Assembly (NCBI RefSeq): GCF_001909055.1
Contig: NZ_LVWI01000070.1
Coordinates: 62,001-126,000, forward strand
Source: Paenibacillus helianthi
GTDB taxonomy: Bacteria; Bacillota; Bacilli; Paenibacillales; Paenibacillaceae
DNA: 64,000 bases
Direction: 5' to 3'
A program made the translations under genes and the position numbers. The notes under the pieces are model-generated. The model was given only the letters and a program-made list of their open reading frames with translations, was not told the DNA's origin and searched no databases. Shown here piece by piece: positions 43,153-51,348 of this stretch (position 1 is its first letter; every line of letters starts with the position of its first letter).

Positions 43153-44583
43153 TTGGTAATATTGGCGTTTATTCTATGTCTTTTTATTCTGCAGATTGCT
43201 GTAATCCTGCTGCTCGAATTCCGCCGCCCGCAAAGAGCGTTGGCCTGGTTGCTCGTTACCTTCTGCTGCCCGCCGCTCGGGCTGTTGTTCTATTATTTTT
43301 TCGGCCGGGATTATTGGCAGAATCGCAAGCTCGAGAAGAGGTGTATTTCGTTATTTCGGGAGATCCGTGCTCATGTGTCCGGTATAGTCAAGCTTGTGAA
43401 ACATGCGGAAGAGAGTGGGAATCCGCATTTCTCAGACTATAAAGGACTGTTGTTCCTGCTCTCCCGGCTGTCAGAGATTCCGGTCACCGGCCGGAACAAG
43501 TGCCAAGTACTGGTTGACGGACAGGAAGCTTACGACTCTATGCTTGAAGCTATGGAAGCAGCGCGGGAGCATATCCATATGGAATTCTATATTTTTCGTG
43601 ATGATGAGACCGGGAAGCAGTTTCAGGAGGTCATGATCCGCAAAGCGCGCCAGGGGGTGAGGGTCCGCCTGCTGTGTGATGGACTCGGCAGCCATAAGCT
43701 AGGCCGCGACTTCATTGGAAGGCTGAGAAATGCCGGAGTGGAGGTTCATTTCTTCCTGCCGCCATTAAACTCCCTGCTGGAGCGCAGGTTCAATTTCCGG
43801 AATCACCGGAAAATCGTTGTTGTCGATGGGCGTGTGGGGTTCACCGGTGGCATGAACGTAGGGGATGATTATCTGGGGAGAAATCCCAAGCTGGGATATT
43901 GGCGGGACACCCATCTTCGTCTGGAAGGGGATGCGGTCTACAGCCTGCAGTATGTTTTCCTGAAAGATTGGAGGCTGGCAGCAGGTGAGGGAGTGAGCCA
44001 TCCCCGCTTTTTCCCGGCGCATGATTGTGCGGAAGAAAAGGCCGTTCTCGTTGTCGCCAGTGGACCGGACGGGGCGCTGGATACCTCACAGGAGATGTAT
44101 TTCGCATCAATTGCAGCGGCGAAAGAGCGGATATGGATTACCTCACCTTATTTTATTCCCGATCCTACGATCTGCCGGGCGCTCAAAAGTGCGGTGCTTG
44201 CTGGAGTGGATGTGCGGATCATCATTCCGGACAAACCGGACAACAGGCTGGTGTACAATGCGTCTCTCTCCTACCTGGAAAACCTGCAGGATGCCGGAGT
44301 GAAATTCTACCGGTATCAGAAAGGGTTCATGCATGCCAAAATTATGATTATCGATGATATCCTGGGGACGGTGGGGAGTGCCAATCTGGATATGCGGAGC
44401 TTTTACTCCAACTTTGAGCTGACAGCCGTCATGCTTAGTCCGGAGGTGATTACGCTGCTTGCTGCTGGTTTTGAACAGGATCTGGAGCATAGTGAATTTA
44501 TTGAGCCGGCAATCTTTCGGAGAAGAGGAGGAATTGTCAAATGCATAGAAAACCTTTGTCAGCTGTTATCACCGCTTTTATGA
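43153..44583 (+). CDS. cls: Cardiolipin synthase
   Basis: The protein is 476 residues, with two N-terminal membrane segments (ILAFILCLFILQIAVILLL and LAWLLVTFCCPPLGLLFYYFFG). Two phospholipase D HKD motifs follow: HRKIVVVDGRVGFTGGMN and HAKIMIIDDILGTVGSANLD. It joins two phosphatidylglycerols to make cardiolipin and glycerol at the membrane. The start is TTG at 43153, with GAGGGTGA close upstream. It diverges from the M23 gene; the intervening 236 bases hold both promoters. Confidence 0.94.
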   Translation: MVILAFILCLFILQIAVILLLEFRRPQRALAWLLVTFCCPPLGLLFYYFFGRDYWQNRKLEKRCISLFREIRAHVSGIVKLVKHAEESGNPHFSDYKGLLFLLSRLSEIPVTGRNKCQVLVDGQEAYDSMLEAMEAAREHIHMEFYIFRDDETGKQFQEVMIRKARQGVRVRLLCDGLGSHKLGRDFIGRLRNAGVEVHFFLPPLNSLLERRFNFRNHRKIVVVDGRVGFTGGMNVGDDYLGRNPKLGYWRDTHLRLEGDAVYSLQYVFLKDWRLAAGEGVSHPRFFPAHDCAEEKAVLVVASGPDGALDTSQEMYFASIAAAKERIWITSPYFIPDPTICRALKSAVLAGVDVRIIIPDKPDNRLVYNASLSYLENLQDAGVKFYRYQKGFMHAKIMIIDDILGTVGSANLDMRSFYSNFELTAVMLSPEVITLLAAGFEQDLEHSEFIEPAIFRRRGGIVKCIENLCQLLSPLL

Positions 44584-44705
44584 CAGTTTAAGCGATAGAA
44601 ACTTGAGTTTTCGAAGATTCTAACATTTTCTATGCCATAAAGGACCCTCTTTTATGATATAATGAAGGTATAAGAAGTAACTATACTTTTAACAGGGGGA
44701 GTTCT

Positions 44706-45614
44706 ATGACTGTAAGCCAGCAATTATTCACGAATGGGGAACAGAAGAAACCTCAGAAATCAGAAGCCTTTAAGAGGGCCAAATTGGTTCAAAGGATCGT
44801 AATGATCGTGCTTGGATCAGCGATGATGTCTGTGGCATTGGAGATTTTCCTCGTTCCCAATCAATTGATTGACGGCGGAATTACCGGTATTTCCATTATG
44901 ATATCCCATATTTTCCATATCCCGCTGGGGATTATATTAACTCTGCTTAACCTGCCGTTCCTTGTAATCGGCTATAAGCAAATCGGTAAAACCTTTGCCT
45001 TATCCACTCTGTTTGCTGTAGTTCTGATGTCCATTGGCACTCAACTGCTGCATCCTGTAGCCCCGCTAACGGGCGAACCGCTGCTTGCCGCAGTGTTTGG
45101 AGGCGTTATTCTGGGTGTAGGTGTTGGCCTGGTGGTACGGTATGGAGGATCGCTGGATGGAACAGAAATCATCGCTATTCTGGTCTCGAAGAAGCTTCCA
45201 TTCTCCGTAGGTGAAGTAGTCATGTTCTTCAACCTGTTTATTCTATCCGGTGCAGGCTTTGTGTTTGGCTGGAACAATGCGATGTTCTCTTTAATCGCTT
45301 ACTACATTGCTTTTAAGGTGATTGATGTTACGCTTGAGGGTTTGGATCAATCGAAATCGGTATGGATCATCAGCGATAAATTCCGTGATATCGGAGAAGC
45401 GCTGACCGAGCGACTCGGACGTGGTGTTACTTATCTGGAAGGGGAAGGCGGCTTCTCCGGAGATAACAAGAAAGTGATTTTTGTAGTGATTACCCGCTTG
45501 GAAGAAGCGAAGCTTAAAGCTATTGTTGAAGATTGGGATACCGAAGCTTTTGTCGCAATTGGCAATATCCATGATGTTAAGGGCGGCCGCTTTAAGAAAA
45601 AATCAATCCATTAG
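44706..45614 (+). CDS. YitT family membrane protein (DUF161/DUF2179)
   Basis: The 302-residue protein has five or six membrane segments between residues 28 and 215 (GGITGISIMISHIFHIPLGI, LVVRYGGSLDGTEIIAILVSKKL). A soluble DUF2179 domain follows (ITRLEEAKLKAIVEDWDTEAFVAIGNIHDVKGGRF). YitT proteins are widespread in Firmicutes; their transported substrate or role is not established. CAGGGGGAG precedes the ATG, and TATAAT (44658-44663) is a good -10. The downstream region holds inverted repeats before a terminator. Confidence 0.9.
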   Translation: MTVSQQLFTNGEQKKPQKSEAFKRAKLVQRIVMIVLGSAMMSVALEIFLVPNQLIDGGITGISIMISHIFHIPLGIILTLLNLPFLVIGYKQIGKTFALSTLFAVVLMSIGTQLLHPVAPLTGEPLLAAVFGGVILGVGVGLVVRYGGSLDGTEIIAILVSKKLPFSVGEVVMFFNLFILSGAGFVFGWNNAMFSLIAYYIAFKVIDVTLEGLDQSKSVWIISDKFRDIGEALTERLGRGVTYLEGEGGFSGDNKKVIFVVITRLEEAKLKAIVEDWDTEAFVAIGNIHDVKGGRFKKKSIH

Positions 45615-45647
45615 CTTTGCCCGTAATTAACGGGAGCGCTAACCGAA

Positions 45648-45745
45648 GGAAGGTATATTTACGAACGACAGTGTAATCAATTCGGCGTCTGTATCAAGTA
45701 TCGCCGCATTCTCATATAGAATACCTTCCGTCCGTAAGATGGACG
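45648..45745 (+). other. Set of nested inverted repeats downstream of the YitT gene
   Basis: GGAAGGTAT (45648-45656) is the exact complement of ATACCTTCC (45721-45729), closing a 64-base interior that holds CGGCG/CGCCG. CGTCC-N7-GGACG follows at 45729-45745. The fold is suggestive of a structured RNA, but no known family is recognised. Confidence 0.35.
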
Positions 45746-45749
45746 TCTG

Positions 45750-45798
45750 ATAAGCCCGCAGCCTGAATAGGCATTTGCGGGCTTATTGCTTTTTGGAG
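45750..45798. terminator. Terminator between the YitT gene and the convergent NHEJ genes
   Basis: TAAGCCCGCA and TGCGGGCTTA form a perfect 10-bp stem that encloses a small GCCT/AGGC hairpin; TTGCTTTTT follows. Confidence 0.8.
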
Positions 45799-45806
45799 AG
45801 GAGAAA

Positions 45807-46691
45807 CTATGGGAGCTTGGAAATAAGAGCCTCCACCGGCTGTGCAGGCACTTTGGCGATCAGATCACCCATGCGGCTGAGGCGCTCCTCGATGTTCTGC
45901 AGGTGGAAATCAGCAGGCGAGACATTCCGCCGAACCTCTTCCCACAGAAGAGGAGTAGATACGGTAGCCAGCGGGCGGGCTCGTGGCGTATAAGGTGCAG
46001 CAAGCGTTTTGCCGCCATAATGTTGAAGGTAATCAAAATAAATTTTGTCCCCCCGATGCTTCTTCAGCCGCTCCAGGGTGAACAGGTCGGGACGTTTCTC
46101 TGTCACGTACCGACCGACAAAGTGGCCGATCCGGCGAAGGCCGTCAAAAGTGACTCCGGGGCGGATAGGTACAATAATCTGCACGCCTGTTGCACCGGAG
46201 GTCTTCGGGACGGAGGCAATGCCCAGAGATTGGAGCACCTCGCCTACGACTGCAGTCGCTTCCATAATCCGTGGTTCGACTTCAAGCGACGGGTCAAGGT
46301 CAATCATCCATTCGCAGGGCAGCTCACTTCCCGCGTAATGAAGCGAAGGATGAAACTCCAGGGCGGCCATATTGCCCAGCCAGAGCAGCTCCGGCAGCCC
46401 TTGAAGAAGGATATAAGTGATGTTGTCATGTGTTGCTGTACGGACAAAGTCGGGCAGGGGCTCAGGTGCATTCTTCTGATAAAAGGACATGCCTGGCACG
46501 CCGTGCGGATAGCGGATCACCGTTAGGAGACGGTCCCGGCAGTATTGCAGCAGATAAGGGGAAAGGGCGGCCAGTTTTTCCAGGTAAATTCGCTTGGTAA
46601 TGCCGCGTTCCGGCCACAACAGCTTATCCGGGTTCGTTATGGTGATTTCTTGTCCTCCGATGGTAATGGAACCCCGGATAGTCTTGGGCAT
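45807..46691 (-). CDS. ligD: LigD-type polymerase/primase domain protein (NHEJ)
   Basis: The protein is 294 residues and consists only of the archaeo-eukaryotic primase-like polymerase domain (PolDom). It carries LTNPDKLLWPERGITK-like opening (ITNPDKLLWPE), then MIDLDPS with metal-binding D131/D133. TSGATGVQIIVPI follows, where many homologues have His at the Gln171 position, and then IYFDYLQHYGGKTLAAPYTPRARP. It fills or extends ends during non-homologous end joining. AAAGGAGG precedes the ATG. It is the last gene of ku-ligase-polymerase; in B. subtilis YkoU the ligase and polymerase are fused, whereas here they are separate. Confidence 0.9.
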   Translation of the reverse strand: MPKTIRGSITIGGQEITITNPDKLLWPERGITKRIYLEKLAALSPYLLQYCRDRLLTVIRYPHGVPGMSFYQKNAPEPLPDFVRTATHDNITYILLQGLPELLWLGNMAALEFHPSLHYAGSELPCEWMIDLDPSLEVEPRIMEATAVVGEVLQSLGIASVPKTSGATGVQIIVPIRPGVTFDGLRRIGHFVGRYVTEKRPDLFTLERLKKHRGDKIYFDYLQHYGGKTLAAPYTPRARPLATVSTPLLWEEVRRNVSPADFHLQNIEERLSRMGDLIAKVPAQPVEALISKLP

Positions 46692-46730
46692 CCGGCATCC
46701 TCCTTTGGAAATATGAAATATCTTGCATTG

Positions 46731-47678
46731 TCATCCTTTCTGCTCCAACCGGCAGGACAGCGGGGGAAGGTCCAATTGGGCTTGGATGACAGGTTGACGC
46801 AGGGTTCCCGAGTGGTTCCACTCCAGGAAATGCAGTTTGAAGACCAGCTGGGGCTGAATCCAGACGGCTCCCTTACTCCGCTGCGGGACAGTGGTGAAGG
46901 GCATGTCTGAAGTTCGAAGCTTCTCAACCTGTGCAGTTAAGCTGCGCCAATCCTGTACGGTCATCCGGCCTGCTCCGGCATGCCCGATATAATGCAGCTT
47001 GTCTTCGCTGTCATAAAGGCCAAAGAGCAGAGCATTCACAAGTCCATCCCTATACGTAACACCGCCAACTACGGCGGTTACGTCGGAGATGATCTTACGC
47101 TTTTGCCATCGACCGTCTTTTCCGCCGGGTGCATAGGTGCTGTTGATGTCCTTGCACACAATCCCTTCCAGGCTTCCGTTCTGTGCAGCAGCTAAAAGCT
47201 CAGACGGGCGGGTATAGCTGGGCACGTTCTGCACATGGGGATGGGGAAGCAGGATGTGGCCTAAGGTCTGCTGCCGGCTCGACAGCGGCTGGTCCAGAAG
47301 CCATAAGCCATCATAGTACAAAATATCAAATATCATATAGAGCACGGGCACCTGCGGGCGGACAGCCTTGATGGCTGCGGCATTCTTCAGGCTGTCCCGG
47401 CGCATGACCTCATGAAAGGACGGTTTGCCGCCGCTGAGCGCGATGACTTCACCGTCCAGTATCACCGATTCAGCCCTGCAGTAAGCTCTGGGGTCGGCGA
47501 TTTCAGGGTACTGCAGGGTGCGGCGGTTGCCGCGGCGGTTAATCAATTCAGCGGCTTTCCCATCGTAATAGGAGAGCATACGCACACCGTCCCACTTAAT
47601 CTGCGCAATCCACTGATCACCCTCCGGCAGTTGTGATGCCAGTATAGGTTCGAAAGGAACTACCGGCTGCAGCTTCAT
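46731..47678 (-). CDS. ATP-dependent DNA ligase (LigD-type, NHEJ)
   Basis: The 315-residue ligase contains motif I IKWDGVR with the adenylated K28, motif III-like LYMIFDILYYDG, motif IV SLEGIVCKD, and motif V WQKRK. An OB-fold region ends VFKLHFLEWNHSGTLRQP. It seals double-strand breaks held by Ku. Its stop lies 39 bases before the polymerase-domain gene, and its start is 3 bases after the ku stop codon, showing tight operon structure. The ribosome site is weak, consistent with translational coupling to ku. Confidence 0.92.
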   Translation of the reverse strand: MKLQPVVPFEPILASQLPEGDQWIAQIKWDGVRMLSYYDGKAAELINRRGNRRTLQYPEIADPRAYCRAESVILDGEVIALSGGKPSFHEVMRRDSLKNAAAIKAVRPQVPVLYMIFDILYYDGLWLLDQPLSSRQQTLGHILLPHPHVQNVPSYTRPSELLAAAQNGSLEGIVCKDINSTYAPGGKDGRWQKRKIISDVTAVVGGVTYRDGLVNALLFGLYDSEDKLHYIGHAGAGRMTVQDWRSLTAQVEKLRTSDMPFTTVPQRSKGAVWIQPQLVFKLHFLEWNHSGTLRQPVIQAQLDLPPLSCRLEQKG

Positions 47679-47681
47679 GGG

Positions 47682-48656
47682 TTAAGCACCGGTTTCTTTG
47701 CTCTTGGCTGTGCGCCGTTTGGGTTTGGGCGGCGCTATGACCGGGATCGGACCGGTGGCCTCATTCACGACCGCAGTACCGGCTGGGACTTTGGATGATT
47801 TGGCAGTGGGTGTTTTTTTCCTGCCGGCTGCGCCAGTTTGCGGATTCGTCTTGGCGGCAGCGGGCGATGGTCCCGGATCTGTCGGAATATGCTGTACCGC
47901 CTCGATACTGGCCTGAAGTGCAGCCATCAGATCGATGACATTGCTCTCCTGGCGGGCCGGAGCAATATGGAATTCCTCGCCGGCAATCTTATGGGTAATC
48001 AGGTCAAGCATCCGCTGGCGGTAGTCATCCGTGTATTTGCCCGGCTCAAACGGGGTGGACAGCTGGGAAATCAGCAGCTTGGCCATATCCAGCTCCTTAT
48101 CACTTACGATACCGGGCTCCGGCAGTCCTGGAACCTGAGATACCGGCCGAACCTCATCGGGATAATATATAGTTTCGATTGCCAGGCAATCAGCCAGCAC
48201 ACGGATGGCGGCGAGGCTGCTTTTGGACCGGATGGAAATTTTGGCGATTCCGATCTTGCCGGTCTGGCGCATGGCTTCCATCAATAGGCGATATGCGTTA
48301 GCTCCCGCCTGGTCTGGAGAGAGGTAATATGTTTTTTGAAAATAGATCGGGTCGATCTCCGTTAAGTCCACAAAATCCAAAATGGTAATGTTTTTGCTGC
48401 TCTCCTCTGTCAGCTGATCCAGCTCTTCTTTGTCAAACAGGACAAATTTCCCCTTCTCATACTCGTAGCCCTTGCCGATTTCCTCCCAAGCCACTTCCTT
48501 GTCGCAGACAGGGCATTTGCGCACATAGGACAGCGGACTGCCGCATTCCTTATGGATGTAGCGTAGTGATATGTCTTTGTCCTCGGTAGCGGAGAACATT
48601 TTGACCGGAACATGGACAAGCCCGAAGCTGATGGCCCCTTTCCAAACAGTATGCAT
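47682..48656 (-). CDS. ku: Ku protein (non-homologous end joining)
   Basis: This 324-residue protein starts with the Ku hallmark MHTVWKGAISFGLVHVPVKMFSATE and SLRYIHKECGSPL. The core beta-barrel/bridge runs to about residue 255. A long Pro/Ala/Lys-rich basic tail (KTNPQTGAAGRKKTPTAKSS ... KPKRRTAKSK) probably binds DNA. Ku homodimers thread onto broken ends and recruit the ligase. AGGAGGGA precedes the ATG. CATACTA on the same strand at 48695-48689, about 26 bases plus a short gap upstream, equals the sigma-G -10 consensus. B. subtilis ykoV is a forespore gene. Confidence 0.95.
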   Translation of the reverse strand: MHTVWKGAISFGLVHVPVKMFSATEDKDISLRYIHKECGSPLSYVRKCPVCDKEVAWEEIGKGYEYEKGKFVLFDKEELDQLTEESSKNITILDFVDLTEIDPIYFQKTYYLSPDQAGANAYRLLMEAMRQTGKIGIAKISIRSKSSLAAIRVLADCLAIETIYYPDEVRPVSQVPGLPEPGIVSDKELDMAKLLISQLSTPFEPGKYTDDYRQRMLDLITHKIAGEEFHIAPARQESNVIDLMAALQASIEAVQHIPTDPGPSPAAAKTNPQTGAAGRKKTPTAKSSKVPAGTAVVNEATGPIPVIAPPKPKRRTAKSKETGA

Positions 48657-48688
48657 GATGATCCCTCCTGATCCAAAGTGCTTTGGCT

Positions 48689-48695
48689 TAGTATG
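48689..48695 (-). promoter_or_regulatory. Sigma-G-like -10 element upstream of ku
   Basis: The minus strand reads CATACTA, the sigma-G -10 consensus, placing a start about 25 bases before the ku ATG. The -35 region 17-18 bases upstream (GGCTAG) is a poor match, so this rests mainly on the -10. Confidence 0.45.
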
Positions 48696-48799
48696 CGGCA
48701 GCAGGTCTTTTTCTAGCCTGATGCATTTTTTGCGCCGGTTGGGAAAAAATAAGCTCAGGCATGAAGGATATACCCTGCGTTCAATTGGAGGTAGCAGAA

Positions 48800-48997
48800 A
48801 TGGATCAGGAACGAAACGGATGGATTGATGCTTTGTCAGAGCAGGATATCCCGGCTGAAGCCGTGGATTGGGAGAGTATCGTAGAGACTGGGGAAGACGA
48901 AGAGCTGCACGAAAATTTCGACCGGCTGGATGCGGAAGCGACGATCGGCGAACTGCCGGCGGTGGATGATAACCTATTTAAGGAGACCCAAAAATGA
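48800..48997 (+). CDS. Small acidic protein of unknown function, co-transcribed with sspH
   Basis: The protein is 65 residues and strongly acidic (21 Asp+Glu), with no signal or membrane segment. It begins MDQERNGWIDALSEQDIPAEAV. TTGGAGG lies 8-9 bases before the ATG at 48800, and its stop overlaps the sspH start by four bases (ATGA). These make it a real gene despite its size. No family is recognised. Its coupling to a spore protein suggests a forespore role. Confidence 0.7.
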   Translation: MDQERNGWIDALSEQDIPAEAVDWESIVETGEDEELHENFDRLDAEATIGELPAVDDNLFKETQK

Positions 48998-49179
48998 ACA
49001 TACAGCGGGCAAAGGAAATTTACGCTTCCGAGGATATGATCTCTGTACATCTGGACGGAGAGCCGGTCTGGATCGAACATGTGGATTCGGATAATGGGAT
49101 GGCTACAGTGCAGGTGGGCTCACGTCCGACAAATACGCATACAGTAGGCGTGGAGCGTTTGGAAGAGCAGGGCAGCTAG
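48994..49179 (+). CDS. sspH: SspH-family small acid-soluble spore protein
   Basis: The 61 residues begin MNIQRAKEIYAS and contain GEPVWIEHVDSDNGMATVQV and a final VERLEEQ, matching the H-type SASP family throughout its length. H-type SASPs are minor spore-core proteins made in the forespore under sigma-G in B. subtilis. It overlaps the preceding 65-residue gene by four bases. It is divergent from the ku operon, with 143 bases between the two units, so both sit in a forespore-type promoter region. A terminator follows at 49202. Confidence 0.88.
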   Translation: MNIQRAKEIYASEDMISVHLDGEPVWIEHVDSDNGMATVQVGSRPTNTHTVGVERLEEQGS

Positions 49180-49201
49180 GCCCAGAGATATTGTAAATAT
49201 G

Positions 49202-49245
49202 AACCGATTGAGGGGGGCAGTACCCGTTCAATCGGTTTTTTATTA
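49202..49245 (+). terminator. Rho-independent terminator after sspH
   Basis: AACCGATTGA and TCAATCGGTT form a perfect 10-bp stem around a GC-rich 16-base loop, followed by TTTTTATT. Confidence 0.85.
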
Positions 49246-49307
49246 TTGACGGAGGCTGAACCAAACCCCTATATTGAACTTGTGAAAATGATGAAAAGAG
49301 TTGATCC

Positions 49308-49415
49308 ATGGGGCGTCCTATATTGCTCGGTGTTTGTTCGGTGCTGTTTTTTGCCGTAACGTGTGTACTTAACCGGAGGATGGAGCTGGCAGGCGGGAAC
49401 TGGGGCAAAGAGTGA
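49308..49415 (+). pseudogene. 5' remnant of an EamA/EmrE-like multidrug efflux transporter gene
   Basis: A 35-codon frame reads MGRPILLGVCSVLFFAVTCV then LNRRMELAGGNWGKE and stops. The hydrophobic helix followed by LNRxMxLxGGxW is the typical start of DMT-superfamily multidrug efflux proteins of about 300 residues, but nothing further of the gene remains. It lies in the 335-base stretch between sspH and tsaE. The match is from memory of the family start and short, hence the modest confidence. Confidence 0.4.
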
Positions 49416-49514
49416 AGGACGGCTGTTGCGGTGGAAGTATCATACCGATATAATTGAAAGTATTGTTACTTGGAAAGCTGGAGTATTTTAATATGTAGAG
49501 GTGGTAGTTGCAGC

Positions 49515-50006
49515 TTGAACAACAATGCTGAAACGGTGTTCACTTACCGTTCATATAGCCTGGCGGATACAGATTTGCTGGCAGCTGACCTGGCCGCATT
49601 GGTGACTGCCGGCACGGTAATCGGGCTGGACGGCGATTTGGGTGCAGGGAAGACGGCGTTCTCGCAGAGCTTTGCGCGTCATTTGGGCGTGGAAGGGATC
49701 GTCAGCAGCCCCACTTTTACGATCATCAAGGAGTATCAGGGACGCCTTCCGCTGTACCATATGGATGTATACCGCATTTCGCTTCAGGAAGCGGATGAAC
49801 TGGGACTGGATGAGTATTTTTATGGGCAGGGTGTGAGCCTGGTCGAATGGAGCAGTATAATTTCGGATTTGATGCCACTGCAGCATCTCCATATAGCCAT
49901 GGAAACTTACGGGCCGGAGGAACGGCTGATTACGGTGACCGGAAGCGGGGAGCCTTACGGTGAATTATGCCGGGCTATGATCCAGAAGTGGGGTAATGAA
50001 AGATGA
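49515..50006 (+). CDS. tsaE: tRNA t6A biosynthesis ATPase TsaE
   Basis: The 163-residue P-loop protein has Walker A GDLGAGKTAFSQ, SPTFTIIKEYQG, YHMDVYRI and LVEWSSII in the usual order. TsaE binds TsaB-TsaD and hydrolyses ATP to sustain formation of threonylcarbamoyladenosine at tRNA position 37. I choose the TTG at 49515, which follows AGAGGTGG and gives the standard N-terminus, although the frame is open from 49470. The four genes tsaE-tsaB-rimI-tsaD overlap one another by one to four bases. Confidence 0.94.
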   Translation: MNNNAETVFTYRSYSLADTDLLAADLAALVTAGTVIGLDGDLGAGKTAFSQSFARHLGVEGIVSSPTFTIIKEYQGRLPLYHMDVYRISLQEADELGLDEYFYGQGVSLVEWSSIISDLMPLQHLHIAMETYGPEERLITVTGSGEPYGELCRAMIQKWGNER

Positions 50007-50824
50007 AGAATCAAATGGAAGAGCCGCGCAAGCGGTTTTTGGCGCTGGATACATCCACGGCTGTACTCGGAGTAGCAATAACAGAAAACGGCAAGCTGCT
50101 GCACGAGACGAATGCTTCCGGGGAACGGAACCATTCCGTGCACCTGCTGCCTATCATTGAGCAGGCACTGCAGGCCACCGGTACGACTTCCGCCATGATT
50201 GGCGGAGTCTCTGTGGGCCTGGGTCCCGGCTCTTATACCGGAACACGCATCGCTGTTACAGCTGCCAAGACACTGGCCTGGGCCTGGAAGGTGCCAGTAG
50301 CCGGTATTTCCAGCCTGCAGGCGTTGGCTTGGGGCGGTTTGGCGGCAGCTTTGGGGCAGTCGGAGGGGGCAGAAGGGAATCCAATGTCCGGGACAGGCCC
50401 GGACTGGATCATTCCTCTCTTGGATGCGCGCCGAGGGCAAGCCTACACTGCACTGTTCGTTGCGGACGGTGATCGGGCGCCCCGCAGGCTTGAACCGGAT
50501 GCTATCCGGCTTATGGCAGACTGGGTGCAGCACCTGGCCGACAGACTGAAGGAGGCGGCGGCAGAAGGCATGAAGCCGCGCGTGATTTGGTTTGTCGGAG
50601 AGACGCAGCTGCACGGCAGCGAAGAAACGACCTTTTTGCTGCGCGAGCTGGGACGGGTACAGGCTGTGCCCTATGAGCTGGAAGGCCGCTGGGCAGGTTA
50701 TTTAGGGGAAGAACGCCTGCAAGCCGGAAGCGATGATCTGCACAGTCTAATCCCGAATTATACTCAGCTTTCGGAAGCGGAAGCCAATCTGCGCCGGAGC
50801 AGTGAAGGGAGCCTGAATCAATAA
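50003..50824 (+). CDS. tsaB: tRNA t6A biosynthesis protein TsaB
   Basis: The 273-residue ASKHA-fold protein opens FLALDTSTAVLGVAITENG and has NHSVHLLPIIEQAL and VSVGLGPGSYTGTRIAVTAAKTLAW, the diagnostic TsaB motifs. It is the inactive paralogue that partners TsaD. It starts by ATGA overlap with tsaE. It is somewhat longer than the 230 residues typical of the family, with an insertion around residues 118-135 (QSEGAEGNPMSGTGPD). Confidence 0.94.
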   Translation: MKNQMEEPRKRFLALDTSTAVLGVAITENGKLLHETNASGERNHSVHLLPIIEQALQATGTTSAMIGGVSVGLGPGSYTGTRIAVTAAKTLAWAWKVPVAGISSLQALAWGGLAAALGQSEGAEGNPMSGTGPDWIIPLLDARRGQAYTALFVADGDRAPRRLEPDAIRLMADWVQHLADRLKEAAAEGMKPRVIWFVGETQLHGSEETTFLLRELGRVQAVPYELEGRWAGYLGEERLQAGSDDLHSLIPNYTQLSEAEANLRRSSEGSLNQ

Positions 50825-51348
50825 TGATGGAGTCGGAGCCGGTAAAAGATCAGGGAACGGAGCTTGTGTTCCGCCTGATGAAGCTTGAGGATATTCCCGA
50901 AGTTCTGATTATTGAACGGGAAGCCTTCACGATGCCGTGGACGGAGGAAGCCTTCCGCAATGAGCTGTCCCATAATCATTTTGCTAAATATATGGTCATG
51001 GAGCTGAACGGGCATATTCTTGGTTATGCGGGAATGTGGGCTATTGTCGACGAAGCGCATGTCACCAATATTGCCTTACTTGAGGCGTACCGGGGACGTA
51101 AATGGGGAGAAAGACTGCTGGACGAGCTGATGAAGACGGCTGCTTTTTTGGGCATGAAGTCCATCACACTGGAGGTCCGGGTCTCGAATGAGGTTGCCCA
51201 GAATTTGTACCGCAAAATGGGCTTCCGTCCTGCAGGTACCCGCAAAGGTTATTATTCGGATAATCGCGAGGATGCACTGATCATGTGGGCGGATCTGCCG
51301 GAGTATGGGGAGCAAGGCATGACGGAAGGAAGCGTGGACCTGAAATGA
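50824..51348 (+). CDS. rimI: Ribosomal protein bS18 alanine N-acetyltransferase RimI
   Basis: The 174-residue GNAT protein has FRLMKLEDIPEVLIIEREAF, the acetyl-CoA P-loop region RGRKWGERLLDEL, and the terminal GFRPAGTRKGYYSDNREDALIMW, as in RimI. It acetylates the N-terminal alanine of ribosomal protein S18. Translation starts at the ATG at 50824, which overlaps the tsaB stop codon by one base. RimI is a regular member of tsa operons in Firmicutes. Confidence 0.93.
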   Translation: MMESEPVKDQGTELVFRLMKLEDIPEVLIIEREAFTMPWTEEAFRNELSHNHFAKYMVMELNGHILGYAGMWAIVDEAHVTNIALLEAYRGRKWGERLLDELMKTAAFLGMKSITLEVRVSNEVAQNLYRKMGFRPAGTRKGYYSDNREDALIMWADLPEYGEQGMTEGSVDLK

